Shown here: in pieces, positions 44,401 through 50,467 of the stretch
Position numbering within the stretch: position 1 is the first letter of the stretch
How the letters are laid out: the number at the start of each line of letters is the position of its first letter
Position numbers and translations under genes: made by a program
Assembly: GCA_017651315.1 (NCBI GenBank)
Contig: JAGCDE010000054.1
Location: 1 to 50,467, forward strand
DNA: 50,467 bases
Origin: Bacteroidaceae bacterium
Lineage (GTDB): Bacteria; Bacteroidota; Bacteroidia; Bacteroidales; Bacteroidaceae
Direction of reading: 5' to 3'
Notes under the pieces: generated by a model
What the model saw: only the letters and a program-made list of their open reading frames with translations
What the model was told of the DNA's origin: nothing
Database searches by the model: none

Positions 44401-47400
44401 TCTGGTTCTGCACGGTCACTGTACCGCCCTTGAGCTTCACTATGTCCATCTTGCCCTTGAGCGGGTCATTGTTCCAGTAATAGACCTCGCGGGCCGACAG
44501 CTTGACAGGATACTGACGGTCAGTGCTGAACACAGGGTACCCGAATGTATAGACAGTCTCTATGGAATCGGCGCGTCCCTCCGGCCAGCTGTCCGGGGAG
44601 TTCAGGTATGAATCCTTCAGCTCGTAATATGCCAGCGGCACGGTAGCCTTGTTACCGGCCAGATCCTGGGCAATGTAGTTCTTTTCACCGAAATAGTCGA
44701 ACTTGTCATAACTCTCCTGGAAGTAGGAGAGTTCAACAGGAGAGTGGTAAATCCGGTCATAACGGGCATTATATTCAGTTGTCACCTTGGTAACGGTATT
44801 CCCATCTACCGTAGTCCATGTGCCGTAGAGCACATCCTGGTGCAGTGTGAGCGAATCGGTAATGTCAAGCACATCGCCGGTCTTGCCGGGCTGGAAGAGA
44901 GTGGGGTAGCCCTCGGCTGTAATCTGCTGCACCTTCCACTTGACCGGCGGCAGCATGACGCTGTACTCGCCCGTAACCTCGTCGGGCCATATTTCTATGC
45001 GATGCCGTGTGGTATGCATCCGGGTCTTGTGCCTGCCCTTGCTGTCGGTATTGAAACTCTCGTCACGCTCCGTAAGCGAATGGTCCTGCAGGTCATAGAC
45101 CAGCCATGAGGTGTTGTCGCCCTCAAGCGTCATGACAATTTTGATATCCTCGCCAAGGTTGTTCCTTGAGAGCGATACCCCGAGAGGCAGCTCGCCCTGG
45201 ACATGACCGCCTGTCACACGACCGATGAGCTTGACGCGGGTATCGTCGAACAGGTATATGCCGGCCACGCCGTCAGTGCCGGTGTCGGCAGTGAACTTGC
45301 CAAGCTTGCTGTCAAACGTATGTCCCTCCTTCACAGCCTGGACAGTCACCTTGCCCTGTCCTTTCAGTACATAGAACGAGAACTCACCCTTGCTGTCGGT
45401 CGTCACAGGCTTGCCGCCCGAACGCACCTCGTATGTGCCGCCGTCGGACCTGTTCATGGTGAAGCTTACATCCTTGACCGGGATGCTGGTACCGGAATAA
45501 AGCACCGTTCCTGTCAGCTTGCAGCCCTTCACCACGGTAAATACCACGTCATTCCGGATATTTGAACTGTTGGCTGTCCCGAATGAGAACACCAGACCGC
45601 CCTGGCAGTCGGCCTGCAGGTCATCGTTGCTAACCCCGCTGATTGTCGCCATGTAGCTTCCGTTCTGGCCGCTCTGCCCGTAGTAGGCAAGTTCATCGGC
45701 CTTGAAATAGCCGCTCTCGTCGGTCGTCACGGTCTTTCTCGTGCCACTCTTGCCGGTCTCGTCACCATTGGGCGATATGCTGACAGTGATGCCCGGGATA
45801 CCTGTCCCGTCGGCGAACCTCACATATCCATCCACCGAACCGGTCTGTATGCAGTAACCCTCCAAAGGAGTGGTCTCCACATAGTGCAAACCCTCACAAT
45901 CCACCACCGAGCGCACCTTATAGATATATTTATAGACCGGTGACACTGTGCGGTCCTCCCATTCGGTCTGCTGAAGACTTGCGACAACCGTGAAAGTGCT
46001 GTCCGGCTGGCCCTCAATCTTGCGCAACACCTCAAAGTAATCCACAGGTTTGGGGTACTCTTCACCATCCTCCAAGACTAATGACCACTTGAGCTGTACC
46101 GATGTGGGGCGTGTGACCGTGCTGAGAGAGTTCTGCTCTACAGCTCCGGGAGAGTTGTAATAAGTGTCTGTCTGTGAACATTCTGTCTCGGAGTGTGTAA
46201 CCCTTTCCCTAATGAATCCCGGAACGGATGTCATCTCGATTTCCGAGATAGCCAGACAGTCGCTTCCAAAATTCTCTGACACTTCAAGACGGTAGTACCG
46301 ATAGGATTTTCCTCCGGCATCAAATTTGTAGTTATAAGGTTTGCTGTTGGAATTCTCCATTCGGGAATCCTCCACTTCGGCAATTAATGTCCCGCTGCCT
46401 ATATCCCCGCCTGGAGCCGAAGTACCATACAACTTCCAATGCTTTGGGTTACGTCCCTGGAAGGTATAGCTGTCGTTGCCTGTGTAGATTGTAATTGTGC
46501 CCGGAATGTTATTTATATCAGAGCTGACTCCAACCTTGAAATCGACATACCAGACCCCGTTATTCCTTTTGTCAAGTCCTGTGCACCATTTGTTATCAAG
46601 CCTTCCGTCAAACAAAGCATCAAATGTTTCATCATCATTGAAGCCTTCACTTCCAGAGAGTCCTGACAACTCATACTTGGTACCGGGATCATAGACCTGG
46701 CTTTTTAATGCTAACGGGGAGTCCTTGCTATCCACCACAAGCAGGAAACTGTAATTGACGCAGGAGCGGTTCACCGGAACAGTCGCTGTCCCGGAAATAA
46801 TCTGTTCATGTGTAAGCACCTGTTCAATACGGTCTATCTCCTTGATGTTGTCCCTGTCTTTCAGAACCGAAACAATCTTCATTTCAGCGCGGTCATCCCA
46901 GATGCCGGCCTCTTCATAGTCCCAAGTAAGCGTCACCTCATAATTACCCTTCTGTTCACGCGTCTGCTGCAGAGCCTTGAACGAAACAGGATTGAGCAGT
47001 GTCAGCGATGTGCCTTCAGAGGTGCATTCCGCCTTGGTCGGGTTGTTGTCCCATCCCCATAGCATCTGTGCCGATGCCCTGCATATACGGTAGCGGATAT
47101 TGGGCTTGTCGGTGTATTTGTCCAGATGTTCCGGTTGCAGGTTGCCGACCATAGTCTCGTCAATAAATTCGTAATCAGTCACGTCAGGATCATAGATTAC
47201 AGGGCATGGCAAGTCCTCGAAATCCTCGTCCTTGCCGGACAATGAACGCTGTATGCTGAACATGTCGCCCTCGAACACGTCAGGCCACTCGTTGTGGTCG
47301 GTCTGCCATGTAAGCCTGACCGTGCCGTCCTGCTGCAATCCGGCATTGAAATCCTTCGGTGCGTGGACCATTGGCAGTTTGCCCTCCCTGACCTCGGAAC

Positions 47401-48286
47401 TGACCCATCCGTAATTGCTGGATGGCTCGTTTTCATGGGCATCATCCCATGTGGCGGTCATCACCCTGACATTGACCGAGACATCCTCGTAGGCCGAAGT
47501 GGGATTGTACTTTATGAACCCGTTGTATTCATCGACAGTGATATCCGACTGTTCCAGGTTGACCTTCGAGCCGCCACTCCGGAACTCGGCACCGCTTATG
47601 GGCTTGTCACTTGAGAAAGCAAGCTGCAACTTTGGCTCCTCAGTGCTCGGTACGGGATCATAGATATTTACATTGACCGAAAAATCATCAAACGTGATCT
47701 CACCGAATTCCTTCTGGTAATCGGTCGTTTCGTAGGTAAAAGTTGTCGCCAGCCATTGTCCGGTAACCAGTCTGCCTTTTACATAGAACCTGTATGTCTT
47801 GCCTGCAAATCTTGGAGGATAGTACCAGTCCATTTCCAACCAACAATTATAAATACTCTCCTTTTTACAATTGTGTTCCTTAGCTACACCTGGAATGAGC
47901 CATTTGGGTGCGCCGTCGGTACCATTGGTCATAAATAGCACCGACTCGTCAGACAGAAGGTTGATTCCAGAATATTCTCCGTATGAATATGGAATAACTC
48001 TATTTAAATTACTCAAATAGGGATTTATATTGAAACAGGCAATCCAGGTGCCGTTCTCATCTATCACACCTATTTCAGCATCAGACATTAATCTTGTATC
48101 TTTGAACAACTGCATCTTGAAATGCACACGACCAGACTCCGGCCCGGAAAACTGGAACGCCTCAGCGGGATTGTCATAGATGCCGTTGTCGGCCACTATT
48201 TTTTGAGGCATTAAGTATAACGCTATCAGCGTCATCAACAGTGTGGCCTTCCATCGGCACACACACCTTTGTCGATTGGTGTCCAT
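38408..48286 (-). CDS. Giant secreted multidomain protein (3292 aa), first gene of NRPS operon
   Basis: Signal peptide in the first ~33 residues (after a basic stretch, LLMTLIALYLMPQKIVA). Recognisable parts, approximate: FN3-like 300-430 and 720-820; F5/8 type C (discoidin)-like 550-680; CarboxypepD_reg-like 820, 925 and 1019 (SVDGYVRFADGTGIPGITVS); a Gly-rich hydrophobic stretch 1410-1445 (FSIGTGFSMFNGAFAGMGVG); two LamG-like regions 2220-2380 and 2440-2580 (TIELMIKPDDT, TLMFWFKTDAVG); a Cys domain at Cys2871 (IVAAFDSNGECRG) and again near 3185 (LVAYSDGDVCGEA); paired 'KGWNWISFN' and 'KKGWNGIGY' segments about 2960 and 3065. The tail GVYIHNGKKQVVR is the kind found on type IX-secreted or surface-anchored Bacteroidales proteins. 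Likely an adhesive or scaffold protein at the cell surface; no catalytic domain seen. Confidence 0.85.
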   Translation of the reverse strand: MDTNRQRCVCRWKATLLMTLIALYLMPQKIVADNGIYDNPAEAFQFSGPESGRVHFKMQLFKDTRLMSDAEIGVIDENGTWIACFNINPYLSNLNRVIPYSYGEYSGINLLSDESVLFMTNGTDGAPKWLIPGVAKEHNCKKESIYNCWLEMDWYYPPRFAGKTYRFYVKGRLVTGQWLATTFTYETTDYQKEFGEITFDDFSVNVNIYDPVPSTEEPKLQLAFSSDKPISGAEFRSGGSKVNLEQSDITVDEYNGFIKYNPTSAYEDVSVNVRVMTATWDDAHENEPSSNYGWVSSEVREGKLPMVHAPKDFNAGLQQDGTVRLTWQTDHNEWPDVFEGDMFSIQRSLSGKDEDFEDLPCPVIYDPDVTDYEFIDETMVGNLQPEHLDKYTDKPNIRYRICRASAQMLWGWDNNPTKAECTSEGTSLTLLNPVSFKALQQTREQKGNYEVTLTWDYEEAGIWDDRAEMKIVSVLKDRDNIKEIDRIEQVLTHEQIISGTATVPVNRSCVNYSFLLVVDSKDSPLALKSQVYDPGTKYELSGLSGSEGFNDDETFDALFDGRLDNKWCTGLDKRNNGVWYVDFKVGVSSDINNIPGTITIYTGNDSYTFQGRNPKHWKLYGTSAPGGDIGSGTLIAEVEDSRMENSNSKPYNYKFDAGGKSYRYYRLEVSENFGSDCLAISEIEMTSVPGFIRERVTHSETECSQTDTYYNSPGAVEQNSLSTVTRPTSVQLKWSLVLEDGEEYPKPVDYFEVLRKIEGQPDSTFTVVASLQQTEWEDRTVSPVYKYIYKVRSVVDCEGLHYVETTPLEGYCIQTGSVDGYVRFADGTGIPGITVSISPNGDETGKSGTRKTVTTDESGYFKADELAYYGQSGQNGSYMATISGVSNDDLQADCQGGLVFSFGTANSSNIRNDVVFTVVKGCKLTGTVLYSGTSIPVKDVSFTMNRSDGGTYEVRSGGKPVTTDSKGEFSFYVLKGQGKVTVQAVKEGHTFDSKLGKFTADTGTDGVAGIYLFDDTRVKLIGRVTGGHVQGELPLGVSLSRNNLGEDIKIVMTLEGDNTSWLVYDLQDHSLTERDESFNTDSKGRHKTRMHTTRHRIEIWPDEVTGEYSVMLPPVKWKVQQITAEGYPTLFQPGKTGDVLDITDSLTLHQDVLYGTWTTVDGNTVTKVTTEYNARYDRIYHSPVELSYFQESYDKFDYFGEKNYIAQDLAGNKATVPLAYYELKDSYLNSPDSWPEGRADSIETVYTFGYPVFSTDRQYPVKLSAREVYYWNNDPLKGKMDIVKLKGGTVTVQNQMVSTTHRDEVQLDGNGEAQYYLTAGQTPYSLTGEQALRNVTWTLEMDGVKHEAEPLRAYVLSVKAKDGAKDILSVKRPLLVDILRDPPGGGSSATIKKGSTLKYAYKMDLSWAAGAKLDFSIGTGFSMFNGAFAGMGVGVVTGFNHQSGTNFNFSLDIVFSGSGERAFNYTITANEDISTSSGSTMVGADADVYIGMEHNIFAKPAVAVRAIPDSMYRQVQGQVEAGRMVEIAQGNYNGQIMHLVRDEVVAFGDTVTSVFNHSQQYIVKQLLPELAEQCMSMLFTGDKAAAQAQADATKQPVYRLTADINDVGFKDSDKAKDYYEIIYPSTFSKDDIKRTPDRINELCQSIVAWTGFIGQNEKEKLEAKELVRNFDIDGGAATSYSENFTSDYSSSTTTIWPLGISALTDQYFDDDDPGNTATAFGWMAGLFGPAASGLTSILSKSFNNGPSSSDVVDKEQSNNTTIDLPGWHFGIKVTPVISYNVTPRHTESSQYNRMESFSIRMDNKSHLDFDVYRVKTKTDNSELKSDDAMNIFVNWNYMQQVGLDSLYLGRHADSDDFQYARSFVYRTRGGATCRPWEGERKTIVYKPGTVLDERTKKIENPVITVDKQSVSGVPYGEPARFKLYLANESEQPEGTYNYYGIYLDESSNPKGAKLLIDGMPLTGDARTVMIVPGKVTEKTLEVYASEDFDYEDLHVNLASLNDFNTVQQVALSVHYLHTAGPVTISTPGDKWIMNTDAAQDSRGYFMPVVISGYDKNQKNFDHIEFQYKESTRGDDYWTNLCSFYANDSLYKLASGTKEMIPGNGYISTRFYGEGFEMEKAYDLRAVLFTRNGNEYLTNASKVLGGIKDTRRPQLFGQAAPRNGILGAGDDITFSFSENVEYNYLSKVTNFEVVGETNETGLAAEPSLLFSGTGFAESDARRNYTDKSVTIELMIKPDDTGKDMPIFSHDADGNILQLWLTKDLKLKAIVGNAECTSSKPIGNDGFQHVAMVIDHERRQLRLYNNSLIGSKDSISYSGYGQLIFGATDESDISKRRHYSGRMLEARIWNRAMDQTLLDLYANRTLTGYEMGLSDYYPMNDGEGDMAMDMAQGAHLALTGATWSLPQGLSLHLDGSLSKEIDGVQVNGLKLRPERFSRSAESDYTLMFWFKTDAVGRGALISNGAGYSTDVDAAGKFFIGFEGASLKYRSNGMELVIPGDYSDDTWHHYAMTVNRAHNTANIYIDRTLRQTFRTDTLGGMTGDDFFIGNMVYYVDGASGADVKHQANALTGNIDELCLFGQALPLSLIKRYSVKSPIGTEKGLITYMSFSRQERDAQNQMVLTPFALSNVIPLDMDGKETERRDTVFADPVGDIMALIDTDMGAPVQMFRELRNLNFNFVGRDNQIMLNINEADSRINKRNVYVTLTDIPDLNGNYMASPFTVSFFVDRNPLRWSDKTLHQELSAGERGEFTLRIVNESGTPHTYTIDNLPQWMTVSKWSDIIEPLEEQQVTFYVSEDLNVGTYDELIYLTSEDGLSEPVAMNLTVKGEEPEWKVSPSMKRYSMSVVAQVLIGNDIVTDTHDIVAAFDSNGECRGSAHIDYNEQLGQALAYLTVYDSLASNIHPSLHFRLWHYSSGKTMTLQTTESVYFSDQDIVGTVKEPLVLQAYNEYVQKIHFEKGWNWISFNVYNDYVRNLLKTAGYSIIPWKKGDILTNDNDDVTITFTGNGHWETNSKMSEEYAILPSECYRVKVGRSFDVEITGSSLTDEADRTITLKKGWNGIGYTPMVNLPIATALADYWSNASDGDLIKSQNEFAMFTEGANGTREWTGSLKYLKPGEGYMLKRNGSTTVKFRYPYYEPGATFIDGAKDAPPRAVQRGTTMTMVATVKGIELEDGDRLVAYSDGDVCGEATALEFKGKEAEPSTLFFLSISGDRETPVTLAIERDGEVIATAWEFMTYSADAISGSPAEPTDIVFSKTDGLWDDGWYTLHGIKLQGKPVESGVYIHNGKKQVVR

Positions 48287-48322
48287 AGGGTTATGTTTTT
48301 ATATCCACGTTAGTTTTGTTTC

Positions 48323-48354
48323 GCAAGTTAATACTTTATTGGAAAGTATTCAAA
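48323..48354 (-). promoter_or_regulatory. Promoter of the NRPS operon with palindrome in the spacer
   Basis: On the minus strand: TTTG (48354-48351), exactly 20 bases, then TAACTTGC (48330-48323; six of eight matches to TAnnTTTG by position, a weak -7). The spacer is almost entirely the inverted repeat AATACTTT-5-AAAGTATT (48330-48350), an ideal place for a regulator. The giant gene starts 37 bases downstream. Confidence 0.45.
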
Positions 48355-48393
48355 AAAAAGCATAGGAGATTTCAACCAAATCATAATAACGAA

Positions 48394-48425
48394 GCCGGCA
48401 CATCAGAAATAACTGATGCACCGGC
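48394..48425 (-). terminator. Hairpin after upstream lipoprotein
   Basis: Thirteen-base arms GCCGGCACATCAG (48394-48406) and CTGATGCACCGGC (48413-48425) with two mismatches and a 6-base loop, 26 bases after the lipoprotein stop. No T-run, so a weak or factor-assisted terminator; it sits ahead of the NRPS operon promoter. Confidence 0.5.
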
Positions 48426-48451
48426 TGCCAAGATTATTGACACCTATGGTG

Positions 48452-48979
48452 TTACTTCAATTTGTTCCCGTCCTTGTCCACCCTGAAAGTGTTTATCTGG
48501 TCAAGCTTCTTTTCATTGATTAATTTGACCATCTTCTCACCGGAAGCCGATGAAGAGTTGGTGAAGCGGTTGCTGTCCATGATGTCCAAAGACTCACCGG
48601 CAGCATTAAGGATTTCATATTCGTAGCTGTAACCGGTGGTATATGATATCTTGTCGGCCTTGGTGATATCCTTGTCCGTTTTCAGTGTAACTCTCCTGTT
48701 GAAAGTGAAAGTCACCGGCAGGTCCGCAGTCAGGGTCTTGGTCCAATTAGTGGATGTCACTGTTTCAGTCTTGGCACCAGTGCCGTCATTGTACTCCACC
48801 ACCACATCACAGTAATCAAGAATGTCCTGTGTGTTCATGTAAGTGAATGTCAGTGACACCTTGGCCGGAACCGTGTCTTTTTGGGGCTTCTCCGGCTCAA
48901 CCTCCTTATTGCAAGCCGTGAATACCGCAACCGTCATCATGCAGCCAATGGCTGCCCAAGTCATAAATCCTTTCCTCAT
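48452..48979 (-). CDS. Lipoprotein of unknown family, 175 aa
   Basis: Start set at MRKGFMTWAAIGCMMTVAVF (48979), whose lipobox is FTACN; the frame to 49006 adds nine residues without signal features. The mature part is strand-rich with Thr/Asp/Lys (KVSLTFTYMNTQDILDYCDV, TKTLTADLPVTFTFNRRV) and resembles small immunoglobulin-like lipoproteins, but I do not recognise a family. It sits upstream of the NRPS operon on the same strand, separated by a hairpin and a promoter, so it may be regulated apart from it. Confidence 0.7.
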   Translation of the reverse strand: MRKGFMTWAAIGCMMTVAVFTACNKEVEPEKPQKDTVPAKVSLTFTYMNTQDILDYCDVVVEYNDGTGAKTETVTSTNWTKTLTADLPVTFTFNRRVTLKTDKDITKADKISYTTGYSYEYEILNAAGESLDIMDSNRFTNSSSASGEKMVKLINEKKLDQINTFRVDKDGNKLK

Positions 48980-49084
48980 AATAAAACACTTTGATATGCA
49001 TGGCAATAATACTGTTTTTTCTTTGAACGACCAAATATGGAGTTGCGGAATTGCGGAAAACGGATTTCGGGTGTTGGATAGAGA

Positions 49085-49116
49085 AATCCCAGGCGGGGTG
49101 ATTCCTGCCTGGGATT
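49085..49116 (-). terminator. Hairpin downstream of small peptide gene
   Basis: Perfect 10-base arms AATCCCAGGC (49085-49094) and GCCTGGGATT (49107-49116), 104 bases after the stop of the peptide gene and 105 bases before the lipoprotein start. Followed on the minus strand by TCTCT, so a moderately good terminator. Confidence 0.5.
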
Positions 49117-49220
49117 ATGACCTTTTTAGGGTGGGGGCTTGACATATAATGGCGGCATCAACCGTCAATAGTCAAGCGGTATGCTCTTTCGGCTTTTCGA
49201 TAACAGCCGGGGCTTAGAGC

Positions 49221-49367
49221 TTAAGCCATGAGCTCGTCACTTGCGTTCAGGCCGGGAACCTGTGCACCCCAACCTCTGTACGGACCTTTTTTGCTCGCCT
49301 GCAGTATCTGGCCCTCCATCTGTATCTCAAACATCTCAGTCCGGGGTTTCTGATAATTCTTCTTCAT
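49221..49367 (-). CDS. Small peptide gene (48 aa), third member of the fimbrillin-linked family
   Basis: An open frame starting MKKNYQKPRTEMFEIQMEGQ, continuing ILQASKKGPYRGWGAQVPGL and ending ELMA. Aligned to the peptides at 4344-4457 and 6530-6643 with one gap it keeps M-K-[KR], Y-Q-x-P-x-T, I-Q, I-L-x-A-S and a Gly/Arg-rich tail. It stands between the large secreted protein (49485 on) and the lipoprotein at 48452-48979, again in front of surface-protein genes. Function unknown. Confidence 0.65.
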   Translation of the reverse strand: MKKNYQKPRTEMFEIQMEGQILQASKKGPYRGWGAQVPGLNASDELMA

Positions 49368-49431
49368 ATCTGTAATCGTTTAATCGTTATCTTATTTGTT
49401 CATTAATACTTTGTTTCTGAATGACTCCTGA

Positions 49432-49470
49432 AACTGTCCGGAATCGTCGGCCTGACTTATCCGGACAGTT
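49432..49470 (-). terminator. Terminator after the partial secreted protein
   Basis: Perfect 11-base arms AACTGTCCGGA (49432-49442) and TCCGGACAGTT (49460-49470), 15 bases after the stop codon, with TTTC following on the minus strand. Confidence 0.7.
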
Positions 49471-49484
49471 CCACAGTCATATCA

Positions 49485-50467
49485 TCATTTCACCATGACT
49501 GCACGGCCGTTCCTGATGTACAGACCGCCCTCAGTGGGCTGGCCTTCTATCTGGATGCCGTCAATGGTGAACCACTTATCCTCACCGCTCACGCTGATGG
49601 TACCTATCTTGGTGATGGTACCGTCACCATTCACAATGATTACCTTCAGAGTCCTCGGCATGCTGCTTGCCGATACGTCACGGCCGGTAGCCGATGACTG
49701 CAATGACAGGTCACCACTGCCCGTATATTCCAGATATGCGCGGAAAGGAGCAGCCTTGGTGGCATCGTTCTGGGTATCGGTTATGACAAAGTCACCTGCA
49801 TTGATCTCAACATTTTCTTCAACATCCTTCTGATCAGTGGAGGCGAAGAAATAGATGGCCTTTTCCTCAGGTTTAACATCCTTGAACGACTTAACATTAT
49901 AGGTTCCCTTGAATGCCCAGTCTGCATCATCAGGTGCTGTTGTCGGTTCACCAGCAGGATTGATGGTAAGATTACCAGAGGAGAATGACACCTTATCAGT
50001 AGTGGATTCAGGTTCTATTATATAAGGTGTATTTGCTGCAAGGCCACCTGACACCTCATCCATGACTACCTCATAATTGTCGCTGATTCCAGTGAACTGA
50101 TAGAATTTACCGGCAGCAGCAGCTTCCGATGCACTTACCGCGAACGGCAGGCAGATGGTGGCGTAAGGCGTATCAAATGTACGGGTGTACGTTACCTCAG
50201 TGGCTTCAACACTCGTGCTCAGTTCGTTACCAGTCAGAGAGCTGGGGATGTCACCATTGATATCAACAGTGGTGCTATTACCGGTTTCCGTCACAGTTAT
50301 GAAATCATATTCTGTTACCTTGGGATTGATGGCCTTGCTGCCAACGATAGGCGTAACGGCAGTGCTCGTATGGTTCGCATCACCAGCCACATAGTACCAT
50401 ATATAGTAGGTGCCGGCATCCGTACCTGTGGGAACGGTCTCCGTCCAGCCGTCAGCTTCGGTTGATG
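49485..50467 (-). CDS. Large secreted protein, C-terminal part only (runs off right edge)
   Basis: The frame is open to the window edge, so 326 residues are visible and the N-terminus lies outside; an apparent start at 50390 is an internal GTG. The first visible part (TYYIWYYVAGDANHTST) is the end of the MBG/Big-like repeat ('AGTYYVYYxVxGDANH') seen in Bacteroidales adhesins. A beta-rich stretch with FDTPYATICLPFAVSASEAA follows, common in these proteins. The tail WFTIDGIQIEGQPTEGGLYI plus RNGRAVMVK parallels WYTLHGIKLQGKPVESGVYI plus HNGKKQVVR of the 3292-residue protein, implying the same sorting route. Probably a surface protein. Confidence 0.75.
   Translation of the reverse strand, partial: STEADGWTETVPTGTDAGTYYIWYYVAGDANHTSTAVTPIVGSKAINPKVTEYDFITVTETGNSTTVDINGDIPSSLTGNELSTSVEATEVTYTRTFDTPYATICLPFAVSASEAAAAGKFYQFTGISDNYEVVMDEVSGGLAANTPYIIEPESTTDKVSFSSGNLTINPAGEPTTAPDDADWAFKGTYNVKSFKDVKPEEKAIYFFASTDQKDVEENVEINAGDFVITDTQNDATKAAPFRAYLEYTGSGDLSLQSSATGRDVSASSMPRTLKVIIVNGDGTITKIGTISVSGEDKWFTIDGIQIEGQPTEGGLYIRNGRAVMVK

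Noticed and set aside
50185-50390. Start codon of the right-edge protein at 50390
   Set aside because: It is a GTG within a frame that stays open to the window edge and reads through a typical MBG-like repeat, so the gene is incomplete here.

Overview
The window comes from a member of the order Bacteroidales, most likely a gut Prevotella- or Bacteroides-like species. The evidence is the family content: fimbrillin-like lipoproteins with TR-A type N-termini, a GH115 and a GH3 xylan enzyme, an S46 dipeptidyl-peptidase, a calycin-like lipoprotein, C-terminal 'GxYIxNGxxVxVK' tails on large secreted proteins, and promoters of the Bacteroidetes form (TTTG, about 19-20 bp, TAnnTTTG). Species cannot be fixed from sequence reading alone.

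Layout. 1-1808: a small minus-strand island with a truncated AlbA/ATPase-type gene at the edge, two XRE repressor-like proteins and a Fic AMP-transferase with a built-in inhibitory motif. 1809-2492: no gene seen. 2493-6643: a tandem duplication in which a 37-residue peptide gene precedes a fimbrillin-like lipoprotein, twice, with nearly identical fronts and diverged C-terminal halves. 6771-9242: a GH115 alpha-glucuronidase. 9229-12750: AraC regulator, TonB-dependent receptor and calycin-like lipoprotein in one minus-strand operon. 12819-13892: glutathione peroxidase with an OhrR-like MarR regulator and a candidate operator. 14193-18868: GH3 xylosidase, DUF4491 membrane protein, Gfo/Idh/MocA oxidoreductase and a secreted esterase. 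18944-23065: S46 peptidase coupled to a sirtuin, then a PurF-like protein that lacks the N-terminal nucleophile cysteine. 23321-24272: HicAB toxin-antitoxin, two inverted copies of the 3' end of tRNA-Ser, and the tRNA-Ser(CGA) itself. 24345-26107: PaaK ligase plus tandem-ACT protein.

The most striking part is 26125-48354, a predicted single minus-strand operon of six genes over about 22 kb: a 3292-residue secreted multidomain protein (F5/8C-like, FN3-like, CarboxypepD_reg-like and two LamG-like regions), a lipoprotein that shares a cysteine-containing domain with it (4-bp overlap), an outer-membrane beta-barrel (3-bp gap), a two-module NRPS of order C-A-T-C-A-T-R, a CapK/PaaK-type adenylate-forming ligase and a MATE exporter. 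The NRPS should release an aldehyde or alcohol by reduction, and the ligase could supply an acyl or aryl starter to the first condensation domain. Linkage of such an NRPS to a giant surface protein and an outer-membrane barrel is unusual and is the best candidate for an undescribed system.

Upstream of this operon (48452-50467) lie another lipoprotein, a third small peptide of the same family as the two near the fimbrillins, and the C-terminal part of a large secreted protein that runs off the right edge and has the same C-terminal tail as the 3292-residue protein. No CRISPR array, rRNA, transposase or phosphopantetheinyl transferase gene was seen in the window.
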